Below, one piece after another: positions 16,247 through 24,695 of a DNA stretch of 33,068 bases. Source of the DNA: Chloroflexota bacterium (lineage in GTDB: Bacteria > Chloroflexota > Anaerolineae > Anaerolineales > Villigracilaceae); assembly GCA_024224815.1 (NCBI GenBank), contig JAAENC010000674.1:1-33068 (forward strand), given 5' to 3'. Under the pieces are notes generated by a model. It was not told where the DNA came from. It was given only the letters and a program-made list of their open reading frames with translations, and ran no database searches. A program made the translations under genes and the position numbers. The first letter of the stretch is position 1; every line of letters begins with the position of its first letter.

Positions 16247-17376
16247 TGAAAATTCCTTTTAATAACCCAATTCCTGTCGGAAAAGAAGAAGAATATATAA
16301 AAACCGCCCTGCAAAGCGGACATCTTTCTGGTGATGGACCCTTCACCAAAAAAGCCCATAGTCTTCTCGAAAAGAGTCTAGGCGTTCCTAAAGCTTTGCT
16401 GACCACTTCTTGTACCCATGCTCTCGAAATGATGGCTATTCTCTTGAATATTCAGGAAGGCGACGAAGTTATTATCCCCGATTTTACTTTTGTTTCAACT
16501 GTAAATGCCTTTGTCTTACGCGGTGCACATCCTGTTTTTGTAGACGTACGTCCGGACACGCTTAATCTCGACGAATCCAAGCTCGAAGAAGCAATCACAC
16601 CAAAAACAAGAGCGATTGTCCCTGTCCACTATGCCGGCATAGGCTGTGAAATGGACAGAATTATGGAAATCGCGCAGCATCATCAAATCCCTGTACTCGA
16701 AGATAATGCCCATGCGCTTTTTGGCAAATACAAAGGTAAATATTTGGGCACTTTTGGCAGTATGGCGGCTCAATCTTTCCATGAAACGAAAAATTTCTCC
16801 TGTGGTGAAGGTGGTGCGCTTTTAATTAACGACCCCGAACTGGTTGAACGCGCTGAGATCATCCGTGAAAAAGGGACAAATCGCTCGCGCTTCTTCCGCG
16901 GACAAGTGGATAAATATACATGGGTAGATATTGGCTCATCCTATCTCCCCTCAGATATTTTGGCAGGCGTACTTTTAGCGCAACTCGAAGATCGAGAAAA
17001 AATACAGAGCTATCGCAAAAATCTCTGGAGTACTTACTATTTTGCGTTTAAAGATTGGGCAGAAAAACAAGATATTCAACTCCCAACTGTGCCCGACCAT
17101 ACAGAACAAGCCTATCATATGTTTTATATGCTCTTGCCCGACCTTGTATCACGTCAAAAATTTATTGCCTTTTTGCGTGAACATGAAATCCACAGTGTTT
17201 TTCACTACCTACCTCTCCACCTATCTGATATGGGTACTCGCTTTGGCGGAAAAATTGGAGACTTCCCCATTACAGAAAGCGTCAGTAACAGACTCGTCCG
17301 CTTGCCTTTTTCCTGTGGGCTGAGTTCCAGTCAGCAAGAAGAAGTTATTGACACAGTTCTTAAGTTCAAGGTTTAG
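16246..17376 (+). CDS. wecE: Sugar-nucleotide aminotransferase, WecE-like (DegT/DnrJ/EryC1)
   Basis: A 376-aa PLP enzyme that should convert dTDP-4-keto-6-deoxyglucose to dTDP-4-amino-4,6-dideoxygalactose. KIPFNNPIPVGKE at the start, SGDGPFTKK at 28-36 and VFHYLPLHLS near residue 320 are close to WecE/RffA. The PLP lysine is Lys182 in FHETKNFSCGEGG, and DNAHALFG at 153-160 holds the residues that stack on the cofactor. Length matches the family. It overlaps the WecD-like gene by 1 bp (TAATG) and is followed 8 bp later by a polytopic membrane protein. No dTDP-glucose synthase or dehydratase is in the window, so those must be encoded elsewhere. Confidence 0.88.
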   Translation: MKIPFNNPIPVGKEEEYIKTALQSGHLSGDGPFTKKAHSLLEKSLGVPKALLTTSCTHALEMMAILLNIQEGDEVIIPDFTFVSTVNAFVLRGAHPVFVDVRPDTLNLDESKLEEAITPKTRAIVPVHYAGIGCEMDRIMEIAQHHQIPVLEDNAHALFGKYKGKYLGTFGSMAAQSFHETKNFSCGEGGALLINDPELVERAEIIREKGTNRSRFFRGQVDKYTWVDIGSSYLPSDILAGVLLAQLEDREKIQSYRKNLWSTYYFAFKDWAEKQDIQLPTVPDHTEQAYHMFYMLLPDLVSRQKFIAFLREHEIHSVFHYLPLHLSDMGTRFGGKIGDFPITESVSNRLVRLPFSCGLSSSQQEEVIDTVLKFKV

Positions 17377-17384
17377 CCCAATAT

Positions 17385-19445
17385 ATGCAAACACTAAAAA
17401 ACTATCTCCAAAAATACGCTACACACCTTACGCTTTTCTTTACCGCTCTTATAGCCTTTGCTTTCTTTGCAACTCAACAAGGCTACTATTGGGATGATTG
17501 GGCCTTTGCCTGGGCGCGCGACCATCTTGGCGCAGAGGGGCTGATCAATATTTTCAACGCGACACGTCCCATTCGCGGCTATTGGGAAGGTGTACTAACG
17601 CTTTTTTTGGGTACAAAACCTGCCGCATGGCAATTTTATGCAATTTTCATCCGTTATTTAGCAAGCCTTGCACTCTGGCAATTACTCAAAACCCTCTTCC
17701 CTGAGAAAAAAGCACAAAATACGCTCGCCGCTTTTTTCTTTCTACTCTATCCCGGCTTCACCCAGCAACCTCTCGCAGTCACTTACCATTATGCATGGAC
17801 GCTACTTGCACTTTTTTTTCTTTCCTTAACGCTGATGCTGCAAGCAGTGCAAAACTCACGTCTACGCAGCCTGAAAATCGTCATCTCTGTTCTTTTGAGC
17901 GTTTTTGTGCCGCTGGGCGCAGAATACTTCTTTGGCTTGGAACTCCTTCGTGTCCTCTTTATTTGGATAGCCCTCACAACAACCTTCCCTGATCTCAAAG
18001 AACGCCTCCAAAAAACACTCGCTTTTTACGCCCCTTATCTAATTGCCATCGCGGCTTATCTTTATTGGCGCTTCTTTTTATATAAAGACACCATCTACGC
18101 CGCTCAAGATCAGGTCAACCTTTCTATCAAGGGGATTTGGACTCAGCTCTGGGATGCACTTCCGCTCGTCAGCATCGGGGCGTGGATGAAGGTTTTCGTC
18201 CAACCATTCTCTCCCGAAAGCGGACTCAGCCCTCGGCTTGCTCTCGTTATGGGAGCCATTCTTCTCGCCGGGACATTTCTTCTCGCAAGCCTTTTCAAGC
18301 ATCTTTTCAAGAGCGAAACCGATCAAGTCTCCACACGGAAAAATGATTGGGCGTGGCCGTTGCTCTCCATCGCGCTAATCCTTGCCGCAGGCATCCCCTT
18401 TTATGCGGTTAATTTCCCTGTTGAGTTGACTTTTCCCGAAGATCGTTTCACATTTCCTTTCATGATGGGCGTGAGCATGCTTTTGGCGTGGCTTTTCTCG
18501 CTCATCAAAAACAAGACGCAACGCTTCACGCTTGCCGCTTTATTGATCTCTTTGGCGATCACGACTCATATTTATAACGGCGATATTTACCGCCGCGAAT
18601 GGCGTTTGCAGCGACTTTTTGCCCAGCAGCTTTTCTGGCGCGCGCCCGACATTGCGCCAGGAACATTGATCTTGGCTGAGGATGATGGCGTTTTCCCGCA
18701 TAACGACGATGAAGCTTTCGCTTTTCTTGTTAACTGGGCCTATAAGCCTGAGCAAACGAGCAATGAGCTTGATTATGAATATTTTTATCTTTCTGCGCGT
18801 TTGGGTGGAGATTTGCCATCTATAAAAGGTGGGGAACCTGTTTTCAAAGATCATTTTGCAGCAACATTTGAAGGCAATACAGATCAGGTTTTGCTTTTGC
18901 ACTTCTCGCCCCCCTCCTGCCTGCGAATTTTAGACCCTCTTTATGACGCCGACATTTTAGTCGCCCCTCGCGATGTAGAAAATGTAGAGATGGGCAGCCT
19001 GACTTTGCCGCGCGTGCTGGAACCTGCTTTATCGCTTTCAAATCCGCGTGAATTAATTTCGAAAAACAACGATGATTTCAACCCACCCGAATGGCTTTTT
19101 GGCGCAGAGCCGGAGCGAAATTGGTGCTATTATTTTGAGAAAGCCGATCTTGCCCGCCAAGATGAAGATTGGGAGAAAATCGCGAAGTTAGGAGATAAAG
19201 CTTTCAATATCCCCTACGCCCCAGCAGATGCAGCAGAATACCTTCCCTTTGTTGAAGCCTACGCCCGCTTAAGACGCTATGAGGATGCTCAAGAGCTAAC
19301 AATTCTAGCTGCAGAAAAAAACCCCGCCTTACGCCCGATCTTTTGCGCCCTTTGGCAGCGAATGACAAAAAATGGTGTCTTCGGGAGAAATAACACATTA
19401 CTTCACGAGATGCAGGATGAATTAATTTATTGCCCGCTTTATTAA
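17385..19445 (+). CDS. Polytopic membrane protein, GT-C-like glycosyltransferase candidate
   Basis: A 686-aa protein with about ten to twelve membrane helices in residues 1-400 and a soluble C-terminal domain (about 400-686). The first extracytoplasmic loop carries GYYWDDWAFAW with Asp37-Asp38, the acidic pair seen in GT-C enzymes that use lipid-linked sugar donors. It is the last gene of the operon with the GtrB-like, WecD-like and WecE-like genes, so transfer of the lipid-linked sugar outside the membrane is a reasonable hypothesis. I do not recognise the exact family. The C-terminal domain has no motif I can name but ends with a helical TPR-like stretch (about 590-680). No terminator with a T-tract follows on the plus strand. 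Confidence 0.75.
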   Translation: MQTLKNYLQKYATHLTLFFTALIAFAFFATQQGYYWDDWAFAWARDHLGAEGLINIFNATRPIRGYWEGVLTLFLGTKPAAWQFYAIFIRYLASLALWQLLKTLFPEKKAQNTLAAFFFLLYPGFTQQPLAVTYHYAWTLLALFFLSLTLMLQAVQNSRLRSLKIVISVLLSVFVPLGAEYFFGLELLRVLFIWIALTTTFPDLKERLQKTLAFYAPYLIAIAAYLYWRFFLYKDTIYAAQDQVNLSIKGIWTQLWDALPLVSIGAWMKVFVQPFSPESGLSPRLALVMGAILLAGTFLLASLFKHLFKSETDQVSTRKNDWAWPLLSIALILAAGIPFYAVNFPVELTFPEDRFTFPFMMGVSMLLAWLFSLIKNKTQRFTLAALLISLAITTHIYNGDIYRREWRLQRLFAQQLFWRAPDIAPGTLILAEDDGVFPHNDDEAFAFLVNWAYKPEQTSNELDYEYFYLSARLGGDLPSIKGGEPVFKDHFAATFEGNTDQVLLLHFSPPSCLRILDPLYDADILVAPRDVENVEMGSLTLPRVLEPALSLSNPRELISKNNDDFNPPEWLFGAEPERNWCYYFEKADLARQDEDWEKIAKLGDKAFNIPYAPADAAEYLPFVEAYARLRRYEDAQELTILAAEKNPALRPIFCALWQRMTKNGVFGRNNTLLHEMQDELIYCPLY

Positions 19446-19492
19446 AAAAGTGATGAGTGAAAAGCGAGCTTTATCTCACTTTTCACTCATCA
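19445..19492 (-). terminator. Terminator for the HerA-like ATPase gene
   Basis: Perfect 13-bp arms, GATGAGTGAAAAG (19452-19464) and its complement (19479-19491), around a 14-nt loop. On the minus strand the hairpin is followed by ACTTTTTT, which fits the gene ending at 19511. The plus side has no T-run. Confidence 0.75.
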
Positions 19493-19510
19493 TTATCACT
19501 CATCAAAACC

Positions 19511-22036
19511 CTACCCAAAAGCCGGAACTTCCACTCTCCCATCACCAACTTCAACTAAATAATAAGGCATCCACGCCACACCAAAATCGTCTACGAAGAT
19601 ATTTGTTTTTGTGGGCTTCAGGCTTACTTCGCTGGTTTCGTTAACCACATTGCCCCAACGCTCACTAATTTCATCTATTTTTACTTTGAAATCAGCTTCA
19701 AGCTCACGAATCTGACGCTCAAGGTCATCAATCGCTTCGATAGATTCTTCCACATCGGCTTTGGCTTGTTGGGTCAAGCGGCGTTTGGTCAGCGAGGTTG
19801 TCATTCGTCGGCGACGGCGGCTAAAAAGGCTTAACACGTTTTCTGCGTGCGTACCCATTTCTTCCATTTTTCGGTCAGAAAGCTCATCTTCATCCTGGCG
19901 TAGTTCGCGCTCTTCGCGTTTCAGGCGATTATCGAGCGTATCCAGTTTTCTTTCGTAGCGGTCGCTGACTTTATCAATTTCGGCATCCCGTTTTTCGCGG
20001 GCAACATCGGCGCATAGGCGCATAAAATCAGATTTCGATGTTTCTGGTCCCGCATAAACTTTCAGTGTCTTATTTGCACGCGCTTTCAAAGTCGTTGAGC
20101 GGTAAAGCCAATCTTTGAAATCTCGCTTGAGCGCATTCATCAGCTTTGTGGTGCTCAATGGCGGCTCTAAAGCGAGAAAACGCGATTGTGGGGCAGGCAT
20201 TCTTGTCAAAACACCCTCTTGTACACTGCCAAAATCATCCCAGCGCACCACACCGCGCGAGTCAGGATTGGGCACCAATACATTGTGTGCAACTTCGCTA
20301 TCTACGCCGTATTTACGGTCTAAAAATCGGACTGTAGCGGATGCCAGCAAGCTCGGTTTATATAAAATGCCAACTTGTTCGGCATCTGCGCTTAGGGGGC
20401 GATTGGCGGCAGAAAATGCCTCAGCCAAACTTAAGTTGAAGGGTAGAAAATTTTCGCTAAAACTAGATGGAATAGCGGGCCTGGTCGAAGAACTTCCATC
20501 GTGGGGGCGGGATTTGACGCGCTTCCGCTCGGGGCGACGGGATGTTTTTTTAACGGAAACAGGCTGATAACTTGCGAGCGTTTCGCCGCTCGATTTGGGC
20601 TGGCTCGGCGCTTCATAATCATCTTCCGGCTCAATCCATTGCGCGTTAACCAATCCGTTTAATGCGGGGATTTGCGTCCGCGTCATTGGTCCCGCTAAAT
20701 AATTCATCGCCCAGCGCGTACGGAAAAGAGCGGGCTGTTTTTCGTGCACATTATGCAAAATAAAGGAACGTTTACCGAGGCTGGAAATCAATTTAGCGTA
20801 GGCCTGACGATTTAGCCCGCCTGCTGCGCTATCGAGACCATCAAGAAGACGCTCTTTATCGCGCTCTGTTTGAAGTTTTCCGATAAACCAGCTCCCCGCA
20901 TTGGAGAGGGCTTTGTAATCAACATCGACAGGATTTTGAGTAGCGAGCATTAGCCCAACACCAAAAGCGCGCGCCTGTTTAAGCATGCGCAAAAGCGGCG
21001 GCTTGGATGGCGGATTACTCTGCGGCGGGAGATAGCCGTAAATTTCATCCATATAAAGAAGCGCACGGAGAGATTTTGCGCCGCCCTGTGTACGCATCCA
21101 GGTTTCGACTGCGGAGAAAAGAAGGGTAACAAAGAACATACGCTCCGGCTCAGAAAGATGCGCGATATAGAAAACGCTGTGGCGCGGGCGGCCATCAGGC
21201 GTGAAAAGTAAATCTGGAATATCAAGAGCTTGTCCTTCGCGCCAAGTCTCGAAAGCGGGCGAGGCGAGAATGGCATTAAGCTGCATGACAAGTGAAGTGC
21301 GAGCTTTCGCTGGAAAAAAACTGTCAACGGGGAGCGCGCCAAGTTTATCGAAGGGCGGATTTTGCGTTTGGAGAATAAGTTCGGTTAAGTCGAGACTTTT
21401 ACCTTTGCTCCAGGCATTTTCAAAGATATGTGAGAGCAAAATATGCTCTCGCGAGCGGAGCGGGTCAATATCGCTTTCGCCGATCAGGCCAAGTAGCGCG
21501 GTGACGGTGCTGGCAATTTTCTCGCGCAAAATTTCGCGGTTTGATTTCCAATCCATATCGGGGACAGCCAACGAAGACAAAACGCTGATGGGAATGCCCG
21601 CGTCTGAGCCGGGGGTGTAAACGGCAAATTGAGCAGAATTTTTCAGCGCACGCAAGCGATCTGTGCCAATATCCCATTTTGCGAGGCCATCTTTCCACAT
21701 TTTGGCTGTGTCGGAGGCTGTCTCCGGGGTGCTTTTTCCGCTGCGCCGTGCTGTTTCAGTATCAATCCACGGCTCAAAATCTTGTGGCGCTAAATCAGGG
21801 AAATGAAGCAGAAGATTCGTAAGGTCGCCTTTAGGGTCAATTATCAGCGCAGGAATCCCTTGCAAGGCAGCTTCTTCGAGCAGCGTCACACAAAGCCCTG
21901 TTTTACCGGAGCCTGTCATGCCTGTCACGATAGCGTGGGTGGTCAAATCGGGCGGATCGTAATAAAGGGCTTCGTTGGATGGTTCAGCTTGGGGATTTTC
22001 GAGGGTACGACCAAGATAGAATTTGCTTTTCGACAT
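19511..22036 (-). CDS. HerA/FtsK-like DUF87-type ATPase with C-terminal coiled coil
   Basis: An 841-aa ATPase of the HerA-FtsK superfamily. Walker A is TGMTGSGKTGL (Lys45), preceded by the typical THAIVTG strand. IDPKGDLTNL at 66-75 is shared with HerA-like proteins. Walker B is ALLYMDEIYGYLPP with Asp330-Glu331, and LATQNPVDVD at 364-373 is the sensor segment. Residues about 690-810 are rich in Arg, Glu and Asp and form a long coiled coil (DTLDNRLKREERELRQDEDE), with a beta-like tail after it. Such proteins may move DNA or remodel protein assemblies; the substrate is unknown and no nuclease partner (NurA) is adjacent. AGGAG 7 nt before the ATG supports the start. A 96-bp repeat lies 26 bp upstream. 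Confidence 0.85.
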   Translation of the reverse strand: MSKSKFYLGRTLENPQAEPSNEALYYDPPDLTTHAIVTGMTGSGKTGLCVTLLEEAALQGIPALIIDPKGDLTNLLLHFPDLAPQDFEPWIDTETARRSGKSTPETASDTAKMWKDGLAKWDIGTDRLRALKNSAQFAVYTPGSDAGIPISVLSSLAVPDMDWKSNREILREKIASTVTALLGLIGESDIDPLRSREHILLSHIFENAWSKGKSLDLTELILQTQNPPFDKLGALPVDSFFPAKARTSLVMQLNAILASPAFETWREGQALDIPDLLFTPDGRPRHSVFYIAHLSEPERMFFVTLLFSAVETWMRTQGGAKSLRALLYMDEIYGYLPPQSNPPSKPPLLRMLKQARAFGVGLMLATQNPVDVDYKALSNAGSWFIGKLQTERDKERLLDGLDSAAGGLNRQAYAKLISSLGKRSFILHNVHEKQPALFRTRWAMNYLAGPMTRTQIPALNGLVNAQWIEPEDDYEAPSQPKSSGETLASYQPVSVKKTSRRPERKRVKSRPHDGSSSTRPAIPSSFSENFLPFNLSLAEAFSAANRPLSADAEQVGILYKPSLLASATVRFLDRKYGVDSEVAHNVLVPNPDSRGVVRWDDFGSVQEGVLTRMPAPQSRFLALEPPLSTTKLMNALKRDFKDWLYRSTTLKARANKTLKVYAGPETSKSDFMRLCADVAREKRDAEIDKVSDRYERKLDTLDNRLKREERELRQDEDELSDRKMEEMGTHAENVLSLFSRRRRRMTTSLTKRRLTQQAKADVEESIEAIDDLERQIRELEADFKVKIDEISERWGNVVNETSEVSLKPTKTNIFVDDFGVAWMPYYLVEVGDGRVEVPAFG

Positions 22037-22062
22037 GAAGTGGCTCCTGCGATTTTATTTGC

Positions 22063-22158
22063 AGGTGACTGTCACCTACGAAAACAACTATGACATTCGG
22101 ATTTTGCGTAAAGAGATGAATTCCCATCCAAAAATGATTTACGAGGTGACAGTCACCT
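22063..22158. mobile_element. 96-bp MITE-like element, copy 1
   Basis: The ends are AGGTGACTGTCACCT (22063-22077) and its exact reverse complement (22144-22158). Each 15-bp end is itself a palindrome (AGGTGAC-T-GTCACCT). The core is about 66 bp and non-coding. A second element of the same length and end structure is at 25729-25824. It lies between the HerA-like gene and the terminator of the next gene. Confidence 0.75.
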
Positions 22159-22218
22159 CTATTTTCAGAACGAATGTGCTAGGCATAAATTTACCCCACT
22201 TTGGTCAAATTCGCAACT

Positions 22219-22244
22219 AAAAAGAGCGGGCTTTTGCCCGCTCT
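22219..22244 (-). terminator. Terminator of the sigma-factor operon
   Basis: AGAGCGGGC (22223-22231), loop TTTT, GCCCGCTCT (22236-22244): a perfect 9-bp stem. On the minus strand it is followed by a short T-run (TTTTAGTTG), 5 bp past the stop of the gene at 22249. Confidence 0.85.
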
Positions 22245-22248
22245 GCCT

Positions 22249-23250
22249 TTAGTCATCGTCTCCGTCGTCATCATCGTCATCGTCGTCGTTATCGTCGCCG
22301 TCTCCATCATCGTTATCATCAGACTCATCGTCATCTTCGTCGTCGTCAGAATCTGTCTCAGTCGTATCATCCCCGCCATCATCTTCACTATGACTATCAT
22401 CATCGCCTTTTTCAGTGCCGCCCTCATCATCATCAGATTCTGGCGTTTCTGTCATTTCTACATCATCATCTTCATTTTCTTCTTCGGCTTCGGGTGTTTC
22501 CTTTTCTTCCGGCTCATCGACTTCTTCCTCTTCACGAGGTGTTGCAGGCAACTCTTTATGACCTTCCGGGTGCCCACTCAAAATAATTTTTTCTGCCAAA
22601 ACTGTCCCATCCGATTTGGTTTTACCGCTGACAATAACATCGGAGCCAATATTTATCCGCATATCGATCTCTGTTTCTTCAGATACGCTGACCGGTACGC
22701 CCGCGACCTCCCATTTGCTTCCGTTTAAACGCGTTACAACGCCCTCAAAACGGACTGCCACTAAACGCCCGCCACCAAGCAACTCCTGAACTTCTTCGCG
22801 ACGCTCTTCTTCATATTTTGCTTCGAGATTAAGTTGCTTATCTTTGTCTGCAAATCTCAGAGAGACATCTTCCCAGCCGCGTTTAACAACATATAAACCA
22901 TCGCCGGGCAAAGCTGATGCCGAGGCTTGAACGATAGTTGTTCCGCCAACGAAGAAGATGAGCAGTAATGTTAGGGTAAGGGTAGCAAGCCTAAAATCGA
23001 AGAAAGAAGCGCGTGGTGCGGGTGCGGCATCCCGCATTTTAGCGGCTTCTGCTAAAAGACGCGTACGTCCACGGCGAGCTACATCCGCTGATGCTGGAGG
23101 AACTACCAGAGCACTAGCATCCATCGCAGATTCTACAAGGGGGCGTAATTCTTCTGCAAATTCAGGGAATTCGGCCAAGGCACTTTCAATATCGGCGTCG
23201 TTTTCGAAGATATTTTCGAGCATGCTTTCAAGCATTTCATATTTATTCAT
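22249..23250 (-). CDS. One-pass membrane protein with DUF5667- and DUF5666-type domains and an Asp-rich tail
   Basis: A 333-aa protein. The cytoplasmic N-terminus (about residues 1-85) has the pattern ALAEFPEFAEELRPLVESA, common in Chloroflexota proteins next to sigma factors. A membrane helix lies at about 87-110, then LPGDGLYVVKRGWEDVSL (DUF5667 hallmark), then a small beta domain with FEGVVTRLNGSKWEVAGV (DUF5666 type). The last 100 residues are almost all Asp, Glu, Ser, Gly and Thr, ending in a run of Asp, and should lie outside the cell. Its ATG overlaps the sigma factor's stop by 1 bp, the layout of a sigma factor with its membrane regulator. An anti-sigma role is inference; no zinc-binding ZAS motif is seen. 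The acidic tail could bind cations. Confidence 0.82.
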   Translation of the reverse strand: MNKYEMLESMLENIFENDADIESALAEFPEFAEELRPLVESAMDASALVVPPASADVARRGRTRLLAEAAKMRDAAPAPRASFFDFRLATLTLTLLLIFFVGGTTIVQASASALPGDGLYVVKRGWEDVSLRFADKDKQLNLEAKYEEERREEVQELLGGGRLVAVRFEGVVTRLNGSKWEVAGVPVSVSEETEIDMRINIGSDVIVSGKTKSDGTVLAEKIILSGHPEGHKELPATPREEEEVDEPEEKETPEAEEENEDDDVEMTETPESDDDEGGTEKGDDDSHSEDDGGDDTTETDSDDDEDDDESDDNDDGDGDDNDDDDDDDDGDDD

Positions 23251-23846
23251 TATGCTACCTCCCCGACCTGTCGCCGGAGCGCAGCCAAAGCTCGAAATTG
23301 AAGAGCTTTTATTGCGTTAGTTTTTTTCTTCATTACTGTTGCTGTTTCTTCAAGAGAGTAACCTTGCCCAAAGCGTAAATTGAGCACGTTTTGCTGCTCA
23401 GATGTGAGATGTTGAAAAGCTTCGCGGGTAAGATTATTTTGATGGCTTCGATCAAAAAGGGTGGAGGGGCTATCTGATTGATCTTCTAAATTTTCTGGCA
23501 ATGATTCTGTGGGTCGTCTATAACGGCGGCGTAAATGATCGGTGATTATGTGAGAAGCTGTTGAGAGTAACCAAGCTTTGATATTTTTCTTAGGCCCGCG
23601 TTTCTTTTTGACTGCTTCTAATAGACGCAGGAAAACATCGCCAGATATATCTTCGGCAAGACTTTCGTCATTAAGCCGATAAAGTATAAAGCGATAAATA
23701 TCTTGAAAATAGCGATCGTATATTGCACTAATAGCCTGCGGATCTAGTTTCCGCAGGCTATTGAGTTCATCTTGAGATTCAGAAAAGAGCATTGTTTTTA
23801 TCCATGCCTGGGGTTGAGAGAAGTAAATTTCGTGCCATTTTAGCAT
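23250..23846 (-). CDS. ECF-type RNA polymerase sigma factor
   Basis: A 198-aa sigma-70 family protein (numbering from the longest frame). Region 2 lies at about residues 36-105 (AIYDRYFQDIYRFILYRL, DISGDVFLRLLEAV, IKAWLLSTASHIITDHLRRR). Region 4 lies at about 140-195 (LTSEQQNVLNLRFGQGYSLEETA and the recognition helix KTNAIKALQFRALAALRR). No region 3 is present, as in ECF factors. The start may be the internal ATG at 23792 (180 aa): an extended -10 box overlaps the first ATG, and the shorter form starts just before the conserved region. It sits between an Asp-repeat lipoprotein (42 bp upstream) and an Asp-rich membrane protein (1-bp overlap), which suggests a cell-surface sensing unit. Confidence 0.92.
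   Translation of the reverse strand: MLKWHEIYFSQPQAWIKTMLFSESQDELNSLRKLDPQAISAIYDRYFQDIYRFILYRLNDESLAEDISGDVFLRLLEAVKKKRGPKKNIKAWLLSTASHIITDHLRRRYRRPTESLPENLEDQSDSPSTLFDRSHQNNLTREAFQHLTSEQQNVLNLRFGQGYSLEETATVMKKKTNAIKALQFRALAALRRQVGEVA
23837..23845 (-). promoter_or_regulatory. Candidate internal promoter before the sigma gene
   Basis: TGCTAAAAT at 23845-23837 matches TGnTATAAT at all but one base. It overlaps the first possible sigma start codon, so a transcript from it (start near 23830) would use the ATG at 23792. Confidence 0.35.
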
Positions 23847-23888
23847 AATACTCTCGTTTTCGACTTTGATTAAGAATTTTCGTTATTT

Positions 23889-24527
23889 TTAGCTATCATC
23901 GCCGTCGTCATCTGAATCATCGTCCGTGTCATCGTCGCTGTTATCGTTTGAATCATCGTCCGCGTCATCGCCGTTGTCATCGTTTGAATCATCATCTACG
24001 TCATCGTCGCTGTCATCGTCTGAATCATCATCCGCGTCATCGTCGTTGTCATCGTTTGAATCATCGTCCGCGTCATCGTCGCTGTCATCGTTTGAATCAT
24101 CGTCCGCGTCATCGTCGCTGTCATCGTTTGAATCATCGTCCGCGTCATCGTCGCTGTCATCGTCTGAATCATCGTCCGCATCATCGTCGCTGTCATCACC
24201 ATCATCGCTTAAGTCATCATCCAAGTCGTCATTATGCAACTCAATAGATTCTGCAACGAGGTCACCATTTTCATTAGCTGAGGCTTCAATCTCAACAATA
24301 TCGCCTACTACAAAACCGCCAGATGTGATCATCTCAGGAGCAACCGTAATCACTTGACCGTCAACGGTAACTTGATTTCCTTCAATTGATTCCACAACAC
24401 CCGTAAACTCAACTGGAGAAGCATCTACTTTTGCGCCGGCACTATTTGTAGATGCTGCACCACCACAGGCACTTAAGAGCAAGCTAAATATTACAAAGAC
24501 TGTAAAAGCAAATACATTTTTTTTCAT
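23889..24527 (-). CDS. DUF5666-type lipoprotein with Asp-rich 12-residue repeats
   Basis: A 212-aa lipoprotein with a signal peptide and lipobox LSAC (Cys21). A single small beta domain at about residues 37-97 (FTGVVESIEGNQVTVDGQVI, VGDIVEIEA, LVAESIEL) fits the DUF5666 fold, which is also found in the membrane protein two genes downstream. The rest is acidic: residues 117-212 are eight 12-residue repeats of the form ADDDSNDDSDDD. Such tails outside the cell could bind calcium or other cations, but no strict EF-hand or RTX spacing is seen. It is the first gene of the operon with the sigma factor; GAGGA lies 7 nt before the ATG. Confidence 0.8.
   Translation of the reverse strand: MKKNVFAFTVFVIFSLLLSACGGAASTNSAGAKVDASPVEFTGVVESIEGNQVTVDGQVITVAPEMITSGGFVVGDIVEIEASANENGDLVAESIELHNDDLDDDLSDDGDDSDDDADDDSDDDSDDDADDDSNDDSDDDADDDSNDDSDDDADDDSNDDNDDDADDDSDDDSDDDVDDDSNDDNGDDADDDSNDNSDDDTDDDSDDDGDDS
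23892..24179 (-). repeat. 36-bp tandem repeat (eight units) in the Asp-rich lipoprotein
   Basis: Exactly eight 36-bp units (288 bp) cover codons 117-212, up to the last sense codon. Units differ at few positions (S/N, A/V/T), so the array is partly homogenised and probably varies in copy number between strains. Confidence 0.9.
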
Positions 24528-24557
24528 TAGTTTTTCCTCAAAGTAAAAAGTTAGTTG

Positions 24558-24570
24558 GATAAGTCTTATC
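24558..24570. promoter_or_regulatory. Possible operator, perfect palindrome GATAAG-T-CTTATC
   Basis: This 13-nt palindrome lies 31 bp upstream of the Asp-repeat lipoprotein start, between it and the divergent NBR1-CAP gene. Position fits a regulator site for the sigma operon. No protein can be assigned. Confidence 0.35.
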
Positions 24571-24651
24571 TACATAGTCGCTTAACTCTGTAAAAGGTTA
24601 CGGGTAAATCAAAATTTCGATAGTAAGCAGGCTTTGAAGTTATCAACATTA

Positions 24652-24660
24652 TGATATAGT
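24652..24660 (+). promoter_or_regulatory. Extended -10 promoter of the NBR1-CAP lipoprotein
   Basis: TGATATAGT at 24652-24660 matches the extended -10 consensus except at one base. TTTGAA at 24633-24638 is a weak -35 box with a 16-bp spacer. The start codon is at 24696 with AAGGAG upstream. Confidence 0.5.
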
Positions 24661-24695
24661 GAAGGTGAAATACTGAATAAGGAGCCTGATAAATT

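Noticed and set aside
19446-19492. Hairpin as a terminator for the glycan operon on the plus strand
   Set aside because: The T-run is only on the minus side; on the plus strand the hairpin is followed by ATTATCACTC.
22201-22728. Plus-strand ORF coding for a very hydrophobic Ile/Val-rich protein
   Set aside because: It is the complement of the Asp/Glu-rich tail (GAT/GAC read in reverse as ATC/GTC), so the hydrophobicity is an artefact.
23926-24357. Plus-strand Ser-rich repeat ORF, and a possible CRISPR-like array
   Set aside because: The 36-bp periodicity comes from the Asp repeat of the minus-strand lipoprotein. There are no distinct spacers, and units differ only at a few codons.
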